Source: UBA3103 sp002365855 (GTDB taxonomy: Bacteria; Bacillota; Desulfotomaculia; Desulfotomaculales; Pelotomaculaceae). From it: DNA of 64,000 bases. Location: the NCBI GenBank assembly GCA_030627625.1, contig DAOURR010000003.1:38669-102668 (forward strand). Direction: 5' to 3'. Made by a program: the position numbers and the translations under genes. The notes below the pieces were generated by a model. It searched no databases. It saw nothing but the letters and a program-made list of their open reading frames with translations, and was not told where the DNA came from. Positions 24,921-32,765 of this stretch are shown in pieces; within the stretch, counting starts at the first letter, position 1, and the number at the start of each line of letters is the position of its first letter.

Positions 24921-25586
24921 TCACCAGAACGCTTTCTGCATCATCCTCTGCAATGGGCGAACAGGGTTGCCCATGCAGTCCGCATGACCAATTTTTTTAG
25001 CTATCCCGTCACATACGGCTGTGGCTACTACAGGCAGGCCCAAAATTTTCGCGGCATTCGAGACCGTTCGCGCGCCTTCCTGCACCAAATCAACGGTAGT
25101 TTCTTCCGCCATGTGGGTGTTGTTAATCAGTCCGTTCACCCGTGCCATTTGTTGCACATCTAAAACAATATCCTCTACGGTAGAAGTCCATGGGCGTGAA
25201 CAATTGATAACGGCTATTACCATGAGGTCCTGGTCGGCTGTGGAGCCCTCTACAAGGTTCAGGGTTCTGGCGCCCTCCACTCCGTAGCCGATATCCAGAA
25301 TGATGTCACCGGCGCGCCGCAGCGCCCACCTGGCGGCAGGCTTAATAACCGTGCCTGCTTCACCCAATCCCAGGGTTTCTTCTGTTTTCCAGGCGATAAC
25401 CTCTACACCAAGACGGCTCAGAGCCTTTTGCAGCGGCCGCAGGGTGTAAAATGGCTCAACAAGATCAAGATCCACCAGGGTCACCATTCTGTCCTGGCCG
25501 GCCAGCCCAATGGCGCGGTTCAGGGCATTCTCGCTCTTGCCCGCAGCGTACTCGCCAACATACGCCTCTACAACCCTATCAGTCAT
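24921..25586 (-). CDS. P-loop ATP-binding protein upstream of the 2-oxoacid oxidoreductase operon
   Basis: 221 aa. VVEAYVGEYAAGKSENALNR has the shape of a Walker A motif (GxxxxGKS) and LVDLDLVEPFYTLRP resembles a MinD/ParA-like switch I; DIILDIGYGVEGARTL may be the Walker B region. The rest (VINCSRPWTSTVEDIVLDVQQ) suggests a nucleotide-hydrolysing regulatory domain. The start ATG has GAGGT upstream. It is 116 bases upstream of the alpha subunit gene on the same strand and separated from it by the heptanucleotide hairpin. A role in assembly or maturation of the oxidoreductase is only inferred from position. Confidence 0.7.
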   Translation of the reverse strand: MTDRVVEAYVGEYAAGKSENALNRAIGLAGQDRMVTLVDLDLVEPFYTLRPLQKALSRLGVEVIAWKTEETLGLGEAGTVIKPAARWALRRAGDIILDIGYGVEGARTLNLVEGSTADQDLMVIAVINCSRPWTSTVEDIVLDVQQMARVNGLINNTHMAEETTVDLVQEGARTVSNAAKILGLPVVATAVCDGIAKKIGHADCMGNPVRPLQRMMQKAFW

Positions 25587-25604
25587 AGTATGCTTACCTC
25601 ACTG

Positions 25605-25630
25605 TTTTTTAAGCATTTATGCTTAAAAAA
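25605..25630. repeat. AT-rich perfect palindrome between bofA and the P-loop gene
   Basis: An 11-bp perfect stem TTTTTTAAGCA/TGCTTAAAAAA with a 4-base loop, 18 bases upstream of the P-loop gene start codon. It can act as a weak bidirectional terminator or as a regulator site for that gene. Confidence 0.6.
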
Positions 25631-25631
25631 T

Positions 25632-25659
25632 AAAGGGGACAGAATTAACTGTACCCTTT
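25632..25659. repeat. GGGGACAG palindrome (REP-like)
   Basis: AAAGGGGACAG and CTGTACCCTTT form an 11-bp stem with one mismatch and a 6-base loop, just downstream of bofA. Sequences of the AAAGGGGACAG type are common palindromic elements in many bacterial genomes and another GGGGACA inverted repeat lies at 50371-50421. It could terminate the bofA transcript, though the T tract after it is poor. Confidence 0.6.
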
Positions 25660-25700
25660 TAAGGTTACCGGTATGTTGTCAATATTTTCCTCATAAGTAA

Positions 25701-25967
25701 TTAACCTATCAGCAAACAATTTACCAATACCAGCAGTACTATTCCCGGCAGCTGTAAAATACCGGCCGTAAGTATTGTCACGGGATTGATCGCGATGTGA
25801 AAGCCAAATTGTCCGAAAACCGCATTAATTACCGCCAGAAAGGCTCCCCCCAGTAATGCCCAGGCAGACAGGCGAATAATAAACCTCAGGGGGTGGAACA
25901 AAACAGTTCCAACCAGGTAAAGCCCGAATAGTCCGGTCAGGCCGATAATTATGTATTTCCATTCCAA
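25701..25967 (-). CDS. bofA: Pro-sigma-K processing inhibitor BofA
   Basis: 88 aa with two or three membrane segments (about 5-22, 30-50, 65-87). The C-terminus AINPVTILTAGILQLPGIVLL is the BofA signature, which inhibits SpoIVFB until a signal from the forespore arrives. The start codon is TTG, with GAGGAGGT 9 bases upstream; no in-frame ATG exists nearby. It follows recR by 51 bases as in Bacillus (recR-bofA). Synteny and sequence agree. Confidence 0.92.
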   Translation of the reverse strand: MEWKYIIIGLTGLFGLYLVGTVLFHPLRFIIRLSAWALLGGAFLAVINAVFGQFGFHIAINPVTILTAGILQLPGIVLLVLVNCLLIG

Positions 25968-26018
25968 GGCCCAAGCACCTCCTCAAAACCATTATATGGC
26001 CCTGAATGAAAAATATTC

Positions 26019-26621
26019 CTATTTCATTTCCTGCCTGCCTTCCAGTGCCTTGCTGAGCGTTATCTCATCAGCATACTCCAGGTCTGCGCCTACAGGCAGC
26101 CCGTGTGCAATCCGGGTAACCCGGACCCCCAGCGGCTTGATCAGTCCGGAAAGGTAGATAGCTGTGGCGTCACCTTCTATATTGGGATTTGTGGCAAGAA
26201 TCATCTCCTTTACCTCCCCGCCCTCAAGGCGCCTCAACAGCTCTCTTATATGCAGCTGGTCGGGGCCAACTCCTTCCATTGGTGAAATGGCCCCGTGCAG
26301 CACGTGGTACAGACCCTTAAAACTCCTGGACTTTTCCATGGCCACCACATCCCTGGGGCGCTCCACCACACATAGAACATCCCGTCTGCGCCGCTCGTCC
26401 CGGCAGATAAAACAGGGCTCCTCATCGGTAAAATTGCCGCAAACAGTGCAGTATTGAATCGTGCTTCTGGCTTTTTCGATGGACCTGGCGAGGTTATAAG
26501 CTACCTCGGCCGGGACGCCCAGAAGGTAAAAGGCCAGTCGCTGCGCCGTTTTCGGCCCGATACCGGGGAGCTTGGACAGCTGGTCAATGAGGTGGGCAAC
26601 CGGTTTGGCATAATAATTCAT
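26019..26621 (-). CDS. recR: Recombination mediator RecR
   Basis: 200 aa. Helix-hairpin-helix LIDQLSKLPGIGPKTAQRLA, zinc finger CTVCGNFTDEEPCFIC, Toprim domain (CVVERPRDVVAMEKSRSF..., NPNIEGDATAIYLSGLIKP) and C-terminal Walker-like PVGADLEYADEITLSKALEGR are all present. It works with RecF/RecO to load RecA at gaps. The start is 3 bases past the ybaB stop, without a separate ribosome binding site, so translation is probably coupled. Confidence 0.97.
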   Translation of the reverse strand: MNYYAKPVAHLIDQLSKLPGIGPKTAQRLAFYLLGVPAEVAYNLARSIEKARSTIQYCTVCGNFTDEEPCFICRDERRRRDVLCVVERPRDVVAMEKSRSFKGLYHVLHGAISPMEGVGPDQLHIRELLRRLEGGEVKEMILATNPNIEGDATAIYLSGLIKPLGVRVTRIAHGLPVGADLEYADEITLSKALEGRQEMK

Positions 26622-26624
26622 TAC

Positions 26625-26942
26625 TTAAAGCAAGCCCGGTATGTTAAGTCCACCGGTAAGCTTGCCCATTTCCTGGGCCACCATCTCCTGCGCCTTTTTC
26701 AGGGCTTCGTTAACCGCAGCCATGATCAGGTCCTGAAGCATTTCCACATCTTCGGGGTCCACAGCTTCCGGTTTAATTTCCATCGAGATAATCTCGTTTT
26801 TTCCATTTACCACAACTCTTACCACTCCGCCGCCGGCTGTGCTCTCCACCGTCCGGCTGGCCAGTTCCTCCTGCAGTTTAACCATATCCTGCTGCATTTT
26901 TTGAACCTGTTTCATCATTTTGCCCATATTGCCGCCCATCAT
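26625..26942 (-). CDS. ybaB: YbaB/EbfC family nucleoid-associated protein
   Basis: 105 aa. The start is Met-rich (MMGGNMGKMMKQVQKMQQ) followed by AGGGVVRVVVNGKNEIISMEI and ALKKAQEMVAQEMGKLTGGL, the YbaB signature. It binds DNA as a dimer and is conserved between dnaX and recR. ATG with AAGGGGGT upstream. It ends three bases before recR. Confidence 0.96.
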   Translation of the reverse strand: MMGGNMGKMMKQVQKMQQDMVKLQEELASRTVESTAGGGVVRVVVNGKNEIISMEIKPEAVDPEDVEMLQDLIMAAVNEALKKAQEMVAQEMGKLTGGLNIPGLL

Positions 26943-26967
26943 AATTGAGTACCCCCTTAATAATTAA

Positions 26968-28722
26968 TTAAAATAACGTTCCCTCGGAATCGTCGTCCAG
27001 TATAATTTCTTCACCGCCAAAGCGTTTCTTCACATCAACCACCGGGGCTCTGGCAGCCCGGTCTTTTTCAGGCAGGTTAATCCTGCCCTGGTAAGATGTG
27101 AACGCCACCTGCCATTTCCCATCAAAAAACTTGCCCATTAACTCTTCCAGGTATTTTTTATGATCTGGCCGCCCGGCCATTTCCCTGGCAAGGGCTTCCT
27201 CTTCGGGAAAGCCTATCACAAGGCCCCTGCCTCTCAATGTGAGCGGAAAAGCTTTTGTATAGTTATGGTATAGGGGCAGGCGCTCCTTCCGTAAAACATT
27301 AATTATCTCACTCCAGGCCCCTTTGACCTGTTCAAGTGTAACCTCACCTGCAGAGTCAGACGCCGGATCTTTTATGCCCTGTTCCTGGCGCTGCGGCCGT
27401 TCCACAGGAGTGTCCCGGGCCACCCCGGATCCAGCAGGCTTGTTCTTCGCCACAGAGGGGCCGGCCGCTTGAGCGGGGCTGACCGGGGCTTTAGCAGGCC
27501 TGGACTTTTCCCAAAGTGGTTTATTCTCTCCGGGCTGTGCCTCCCTGGTGACCATGGTCTTCCCTTTCAAACCTGTATGCGATTTAAGTTTTTCCTCCAC
27601 GGCTTCAAGCCTGGAGTACAGTGCCGTCATATCGCCCCGGACTTCGGCGCGGCAGGCCTTGACCAGGGCAAGCTCAAGGATGACACCAGGCATGGTGCTC
27701 CATTTCATATCCTGCTCCGCAGCAGCAATTAATTCCACCACACGCAGCAGCCCGTCCTTTGAGAACTCCGCCGCCAGGTTCGCCATCTGGGCGGGGTCGT
27801 CCCACACCTCGGCCGCAGAAGCGCCGGGAGCGAGTTTATCCAGTAGGAGCGCTCTCAGGTAACCTGCCATTTCCCTGGCAAACAGCCGCAGGTCTTTGCC
27901 CTCCTTGGTCAATTCGGCCACCAGGGTCAGGGCCGGGCCCGCCGAGGCGGCGGCCAAATATCCGGCCATCCGGCTCAAGGCGTCCACGCGCACTGTCCCC
28001 AGTATATTATGAACGTCCCCGGCCGTTACTTTCATCCCCCCGAAGGAGGCTGCCTGGTCCAAAATGCTCAGGGCGTCCCGCAGGCCTCCCTCGGCTGCCC
28101 TGGCGATCAGTCTTAGCGCTTCCTCCTCCGCTTCCAGCTTGGCCCCGGCGATTACTTCTTTGAGCCTCTGGATGATGTCACTGGGAACGATGCGTCTGAA
28201 ATCAAACCGCTGGCAGCGGGAAAGTATCGTTAGTGGTATTTTATGCGGCTCAGTAGTAGCCAGGATCAACATGGCCTGCCGGGGAGGTTCCTCCAGCGTC
28301 TTCAGCAGCGCGTTAAAGGCCTCATGTGTGAGCATATGGACTTCGTCGATGATATATATCCTAAAATTCCCTGCCGCTGGGGCAAACTTGATTTTTTCCC
28401 TCAGGTCCCTGATCTCGTCAATACCCCGGTTCGAGGCGGCATCTACCTCAATGACGTCGACGGAAAGTCCCTCGTTGATGGCTGTACAGGAACTGCACCG
28501 GTTGCAGGGCTCGGCCCCTTCACGATCAGGGCAGTTCAGCGCTTTTGTGAAGACCTTCGCGGTAGTGGTTTTGCCTGTGCCCCGGGTGCCGCAAAAAAGG
28601 TAGGCATGACCGACCCGGCCGGACTCAACCGCATTTTTCAATGTCCTGGTAATGTGTTCCTGCCCGATGATCTCCCCAAATGTTCTGGGACGCCATTCCC
28701 TGTACAAAGCCTGGTAAGCCAT
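26968..28722 (-). CDS. dnaX: DNA polymerase III gamma/tau subunit DnaX
   Basis: 584 aa. AAA+ ATPase with Walker A LFCGTRGTGKTTTAKVF, zinc motif CPDREGAEPCNRCSSC, Walker B IYIIDEVHML, and SRCQRF (SRC). It is the clamp-loader core, gamma and tau forms depending on frame shifting or processing; the linker (about 390-450) is Lys/Ala/Pro-rich. The C-terminal domain from about 470 is tau-specific. It ends with the ILDDDSEGTLF tail. ATG start with AAAGGG upstream. It precedes ybaB by 25 bases. Confidence 0.97.
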   Translation of the reverse strand: MAYQALYREWRPRTFGEIIGQEHITRTLKNAVESGRVGHAYLFCGTRGTGKTTTAKVFTKALNCPDREGAEPCNRCSSCTAINEGLSVDVIEVDAASNRGIDEIRDLREKIKFAPAAGNFRIYIIDEVHMLTHEAFNALLKTLEEPPRQAMLILATTEPHKIPLTILSRCQRFDFRRIVPSDIIQRLKEVIAGAKLEAEEEALRLIARAAEGGLRDALSILDQAASFGGMKVTAGDVHNILGTVRVDALSRMAGYLAAASAGPALTLVAELTKEGKDLRLFAREMAGYLRALLLDKLAPGASAAEVWDDPAQMANLAAEFSKDGLLRVVELIAAAEQDMKWSTMPGVILELALVKACRAEVRGDMTALYSRLEAVEEKLKSHTGLKGKTMVTREAQPGENKPLWEKSRPAKAPVSPAQAAGPSVAKNKPAGSGVARDTPVERPQRQEQGIKDPASDSAGEVTLEQVKGAWSEIINVLRKERLPLYHNYTKAFPLTLRGRGLVIGFPEEEALAREMAGRPDHKKYLEELMGKFFDGKWQVAFTSYQGRINLPEKDRAARAPVVDVKKRFGGEEIILDDDSEGTLF

Positions 28723-28819
28723 TATGCAAATCCCTTTCTTAGCTCATCTTTTATTGTGCCTTTATATTTCGTCACATAAACTGTATTTCCTGTTTTTCTG
28801 ATGGCGTATTATGGTAACA

Positions 28820-28854
28820 AAAGACCGCCTCGCGTAATCTTGGAGGCGGTCTTT
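28820..28854 (-). terminator. Terminator after the SRP RNA
   Basis: A 12-bp stem AAAGACCGCCTC/GAGGCGGTCTTT with an 11-base loop, followed on the minus strand by TTTTGTT. It ends the tRNA-Ser/ffs transcript before dnaX. Confidence 0.85.
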
Positions 28855-28867
28855 AGTAACAATAAAG

Positions 28868-29135
28868 GCCGTGCACCTGCCTTCGAATATTAACTTCCGG
28901 GCGGTAAACCCGCAGGTAGCTCAGACCAGGCACCCTCGCGGCACCCGGAGGATTTCCCTTAGTGCTGCTTCCGTCAGGACCTGACACGGTTCAGGAAGCT
29001 CCGTCGCACGAGACCCAATCGTCAACACCCCTTACGGATGCCGGACCCCACAAGCTAAACCCTCGGGCGGGAATTCAACCCCGCTGCAGCGGTTTGCGGG
29101 TACAGGGCACCGCTACCTCCCCGTCTAGCACGGCC
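28868..29135 (-). ncRNA. ffs: Signal recognition particle RNA (large, Bacillus type)
   Basis: About 268 nt on the minus strand. The 5' end GTGCTAGACGGGGAGGTAGC and the tetraloop region GTCAGGTCCTGACGGAAGCA are diagnostic. The ends pair as GGCCGTGC (29128-29135) and GCACGGCC (28868-28875), giving boundaries. The length shows the large clostridial/bacillary form with an Alu domain. It forms the SRP with Ffh. The 26-base gap to tRNA-Ser has no promoter, so the two are probably cotranscribed; the tRNA-SRP-dnaX order is common in Firmicutes. Confidence 0.95.
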
Positions 29136-29161
29136 AAAACTTTTAATTGAGAGTAATATAC

Positions 29162-29251
29162 TGGCGGAGAGAGTGGGATTCGAACCCACGAGACAGTTAC
29201 CCGTCCACACGCTCTCCAGGCGTGCGCCTTCATCCACTCGGCCATCTCTCC
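29162..29251 (-). tRNA. tRNA-Ser (anticodon GGA)
   Basis: 90 nt including an encoded CCA. The acceptor GGAGAGA pairs with TCTCTCC; the anticodon loop is CTGGAGA (GGA, reads UCC/UCU). The long variable arm (about 18 nt, GTGGACGGGTAACTGTCTCG) identifies a serine type; the T loop is GGTTCGAATC. Minus strand, upstream of ffs. Confidence 0.97.
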
Positions 29252-29269
29252 GTGCACTACGTAAAGAAC

Positions 29270-29298
29270 ATTATACCTTTATTTTAGCTTATCTGCAA
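29270..29298 (-). promoter_or_regulatory. Promoter of tRNA-Ser
   Basis: -10 TATAAT (29270-29275) with -35 TTGCAG (29293-29298) at 17-base spacing on the minus strand, placed about 19 bases before the tRNA 5' end. Confidence 0.65.
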
Positions 29299-29494
29299 GT
29301 AAATTTACGCGCCGCAGGCATGGGTTTTTTTACCACATGCGCAGCATACCGGGGCTGCCGGCATTGCCCACCGCTCTGTAATTACATTAGTTCTCTATTA
29401 TCAACAGTTTAACATAATAATCACGTTTATTCACCAGCCTGCATACCACTTCGACAGGATTCCCCGGGTGGACTCCTGCGGTAAAAATTAAAGC

Positions 29495-29514
29495 TCCACG
29501 ACTATTAACGTGGA
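29495..29514 (-). terminator. Terminator after the msrA/B gene
   Basis: The stem TCCACG/CGTGGA with an 8-base loop is followed on the minus strand by GCTTTAATTTTT, 67 bases past the msrAB stop. Nothing else was recognised in the 329-base gap 29252-29580 besides this and the tRNA promoter. Confidence 0.6.
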
Positions 29515-29580
29515 ACCCGGCAGGATGCTGTCACCATATTTGTATAAACTAACTGTGGCTTTTTGCCGCACCGTGTAAAC

Positions 29581-30561
29581 TTACTGCCCACCTTCAAAAA
29601 GATTGGCATAATCGCCGTATCCTTCTTCTTCTAAATTTTCCTTAGGGATGAAGCGTAAGGCAGCGGAATTGATACAGTAGCGCAGCCCGGCAGGGGTAGG
29701 CCCATCCTTAAAAACATGTCCCAGGTGCGAGTCCGCTCTGCTGCTGCGCACCTCTGTGCGGTATATAAAGTGGCTCAGATCCTTTTTCTCTGTAACAACC
29801 TCCGCCCTTATTGGCCTGGTAAAGCTCGGCCAGCCGCTTCCCGAATCAAACTTATCTTTGGAACTGAACAGCGGTTCACCGGTCACGACATCAACGTAAA
29901 TACCTTCACGCTTATTATCCCAGTATTCATTATTAAAAGGAGGCTCGGTGGCACTGTTTTGCGTCACCTCATACTGCACCCTGGTCAGTGTCTCCTTCAA
30001 GCGCTCTGCTTTTTTCTCTTCCGCCCAGTTTTTTTCGATATAAGCGTCCCGGCCTGAACCTCTGCGATACCTTTCATACTGCAGCGGGTTCTTTTTGTGG
30101 TAACCCTGGTGGTACTCTTCCGCAGGATAAAACCTGGATGCCGGCAAAATCCCCGTTGTAACGGGCCGGTTGAAGCGGCCGCTTTCATCCACTGCGTTTC
30201 TGGACATTAACGCCTTCTCTTTTTGTGTTTCATTATGGTAAAAAATAGCTGTCTGGTAGGGTTGTCCGCGGTCATAAAACTGGCCGCCAGCGTCAGTTGG
30301 ATCAATTTGCCTCCAGTATTGATCGAGAAGCTTTTCATACGTTGTAAACGCCGGATCATAGGTGACCTGTACCGCCTCATAATGACCAGTCGCCTGGGAG
30401 CAAACTTTTTCATAAGTGGGGTTTTCAACATGTCCCCCGGTGTAGCCGGAAACGACACTGACAACCCCTTCCATTTTTTCAAATGGCGCTACCATGCACC
30501 AGAAACACCCTCCGGCGAAGGTCGCAAGCTCATAGCGATCATCCCCTGCGATATCCGCCAT
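29581..30561 (-). CDS. msrAB: Fused peptide methionine sulfoxide reductase MsrA-MsrB
   Basis: 326 aa. The MsrA domain (about 10-165) has the catalytic GCFWC motif and the signatures SGYTGGHVENPTYEKVCS and EYHQGYHKKNPLQYERYRR. The MsrB domain (about 190-320) has FDSGSGWPSF, HLGHVFKDGPTPAGLRYC and RYCINSAALRF with the catalytic Cys. Both stereoisomers of Met sulfoxide are repaired by the one protein. No CxxC zinc ligands are seen in MsrB. The ATG 30561 is preferred, following AGGTGAAAGG; a GTG at 30570 also opens the frame. Confidence 0.95.
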   Translation of the reverse strand: MADIAGDDRYELATFAGGCFWCMVAPFEKMEGVVSVVSGYTGGHVENPTYEKVCSQATGHYEAVQVTYDPAFTTYEKLLDQYWRQIDPTDAGGQFYDRGQPYQTAIFYHNETQKEKALMSRNAVDESGRFNRPVTTGILPASRFYPAEEYHQGYHKKNPLQYERYRRGSGRDAYIEKNWAEEKKAERLKETLTRVQYEVTQNSATEPPFNNEYWDNKREGIYVDVVTGEPLFSSKDKFDSGSGWPSFTRPIRAEVVTEKKDLSHFIYRTEVRSSRADSHLGHVFKDGPTPAGLRYCINSAALRFIPKENLEEEGYGDYANLFEGGQ

Positions 30562-30704
30562 GCCTTTCACCTGCCCTTGAGAGAATGGTCGTTAGTTTTA
30601 TCCGCACGAAATTATTGTTCCCCAAAATCGATTTCTATTCTTATCTTGATTCCAGGCATAAACGAAGCGGCGCCGCCTGGTGATTCTGTTATGTTTTAGC
30701 GATA

Positions 30705-30986
30705 CTACCGCCTTAACAGGCACAGGTACCTGTAATAAACGTACACAAAGGCCGCGTAGAGAGGTATGGACAGCAGGTACTTGCTTTTGGAAGGTATCCA
30801 CGGGACAGTAAAAAATACCACCCCTAAAACAGTTACCGCCAGCGCCATCAAGCCCCATTTGGTTTTTTCTGACTTATTAATAGCTTTCTCATTTGTTTTG
30901 CTTACGATTATGATTTCCGGCTTTCTCTTTGTCTTATCCTTTATGATATCCGGCTTTCTCTTTGTCTTATCCTTTTTTTTGCTCAC
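30705..30986 (-). CDS. Small membrane protein with duplicated basic N-terminus
   Basis: 93 aa. Two predicted membrane helices (about 44-63 and 69-88) follow a Lys-rich N-terminus, in which DKTKRKPDIIK is followed by DKTKRKPEII, a direct duplication encoded by a roughly 33-bp tandem repeat at 30920-30975. GTG start with GGAGAGGG upstream. It is transcribed between the DEAD helicase and msrAB genes, same strand. Family not recognised. Confidence 0.55.
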   Translation of the reverse strand: MSKKKDKTKRKPDIIKDKTKRKPEIIIVSKTNEKAINKSEKTKWGLMALAVTVLGVVFFTVPWIPSKSKYLLSIPLYAAFVYVYYRYLCLLRR

Positions 30987-31102
30987 GAGTGTTCCCTCTC
31001 CATACGTTCCGATTTTCTATTGCCTGCGCCAGATGTTTTATTTCCCGCAAGCCATGCGTTTTCCTGCAAATCTTGTTTGAAATGAGCCTCTAATCATGAC
31101 TA

Positions 31103-31136
31103 AGGGGGCTATCGCTTTGATCAGCGCCAGCCCCCT
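31103..31136 (-). terminator. Hairpin after the DEAD-box helicase
   Basis: Outer stem AGGGGGCT/AGCCCCCT and inner CGCT/AGCG with an uninterrupted core, 37 bases past the helicase stop; there is no long U tract, so termination is only probable. Confidence 0.5.
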
Positions 31137-31172
31137 CAATAACTAATAACTTTGTTACCCGGTACCCTTAAG

Positions 31173-32627
31173 TTATTGATATTTGGTATTTCGGTTGTTA
31201 AAACGGCTTTTGCCCCTGAACCCGCCAGACCGCTCTGGTCCTTTTTTGCCGCTTCCGCCTTTATAGTAACCCCTTTTTTCTGTACCTGCGCTTCTAGCCT
31301 GCTTTATTCTGAGCGGCCTCTCCTCGGTTAATGTAACAGGGGTTAGGTTGGATTCTTTGGTCAATATCTTCAGGGCTGCTGAAACAAGGGTAACCGGATC
31401 ACTTTCTTCAAGTAATCTCTCGGCCAGCGCCTTGTAATTGGCCATATCCCCTGTCTCAACGGCATTCAGAAGTTTATCCACTGCCAGCCGCTGCTGCCCC
31501 TCGAAGGCGTCCCTTGGCGTCGGTACGGGCTTGCGCTCTATTTTCCCCCTGGTCATGTTTTCAATCACTTTCAGGTGGTGAATCTCCCTTGGTGTAACAA
31601 ACGTAATAGCCTCGCCTGTTTTCCCGGCGCGGCCGGTACGTCCGACGCGGTGGACATAGCCTTCCGGGTCCTGGGGGATGTCAAAGTTATAAATATGGGT
31701 CACATCGGTGATATCCAGCCCCCTGGCAGCGACATCAGTAGCGACAAGCAGTTCGATGGCGCCATCCTTAAACTGCCGCATTACCAGGTCCCGCTTAGAC
31801 TGAGGCATTTCCCCGTGAATCCCTTCGGCTGAATAGCCGCGTTTTTTCAGCGCCTCGTAAAGTTCGTCCACCCGGCGCCTGGTCCGGCCGAAAACAATAG
31901 CCCGTTCAGGTGGCTGGGCATCAAGCACCCGGCAGAAAACATCAAATTTTTGTCTTTCTTCGACTTGAATGTAGCTTTGCTCGAGGGTTGGGACAGTAAC
32001 CTGCCTGGACTCGATTCTGATTACCTCCGGGTTTCTCATGAACCGCAGGGCCAGTGATTGGATCGTCCGGGGCATTGTAGCGGAAAAAAGCAAGGTCTGG
32101 CGCTCCCCAGGGATCTCCTTCAGGATGGTTTCAATATCCTCGATAAAGCCCATGTTCAGCATCTCGTCCGCTTCGTCCAAAACCACCATCGTGACCTGGC
32201 CCAGGCGGATTGTTCTTCGCCTCATGTGGTCCATGAAACGGCCCGGCGTCCCCACAATAATGTGAGGTCTGCTTTTAAGCGCCCTGATCTGACGGCCGAT
32301 CTCCTGCCCGCCGTAAACCGGCAGCGCCAGGATACCCTTATACTGCCCGATCTTGTTCAATTCCTCAGCCACCTGGACGGCCAGTTCACGGGTGGGTGTA
32401 AGGACAACCCCCTGGATCTGATCCCGCTCAACTTTCAAAAACTCAACCAATGGTATGCCAAAGGCCGCTGTCTTTCCGGTCCCGGTGTGGGCCTGCCCGA
32501 TAAGGTCCCTGCCTTCTAAGCCCACAGGAATAGCCTGCACTTGTATGGGAGTCGCTTCTTCAAAGCCCATAGTATTGAGCGCCCGGATAACAGGTTCGGT
32601 TAAACCAAATTCATTAAATGCTGTCAT
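31173..32627 (-). CDS. DEAD-box ATP-dependent RNA helicase (CshA-like)
   Basis: 484 aa. Motifs in order: Q motif (ATPIQVQAIPVG), I (AHTGTGKTAAFG), Ia (PTRELAVQ), GTPGR, DEAD, SAT (LFSATMPR), RGLDI, and VI (HRVGRTGR). The C-terminus (about 440-484) is Arg/Gly/Lys-rich (GGSGKKGPERSGGFRGKSRF), typical of CshA-type ribosome-assembly or mRNA decay helicases. The open frame begins at 32753, but ATG 32627 gives the usual start MTAFNEFGLTEPV. The ribosome binding site there is weak. Confidence 0.93.
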   Translation of the reverse strand: MTAFNEFGLTEPVIRALNTMGFEEATPIQVQAIPVGLEGRDLIGQAHTGTGKTAAFGIPLVEFLKVERDQIQGVVLTPTRELAVQVAEELNKIGQYKGILALPVYGGQEIGRQIRALKSRPHIIVGTPGRFMDHMRRRTIRLGQVTMVVLDEADEMLNMGFIEDIETILKEIPGERQTLLFSATMPRTIQSLALRFMRNPEVIRIESRQVTVPTLEQSYIQVEERQKFDVFCRVLDAQPPERAIVFGRTRRRVDELYEALKKRGYSAEGIHGEMPQSKRDLVMRQFKDGAIELLVATDVAARGLDITDVTHIYNFDIPQDPEGYVHRVGRTGRAGKTGEAITFVTPREIHHLKVIENMTRGKIERKPVPTPRDAFEGQQRLAVDKLLNAVETGDMANYKALAERLLEESDPVTLVSAALKILTKESNLTPVTLTEERPLRIKQARSAGTEKRGYYKGGSGKKGPERSGGFRGKSRFNNRNTKYQ

Positions 32628-32765
32628 CTTTTCTTTTACTCTACCTCTCTTTTTTAGCTGTACATCTATATGATAACCAGGATCAACGAAAAAAAGCACC
32701 GCATGGGAAATAACAGGGGCTGGGCCTGGTTTAACTATAATCTTTACCAACACTGTAAAAAAAAT

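Noticed and set aside
29581..30561. Separate msrA and msrB genes
   Set aside because: The two domains are in one continuous reading frame with a short linker.
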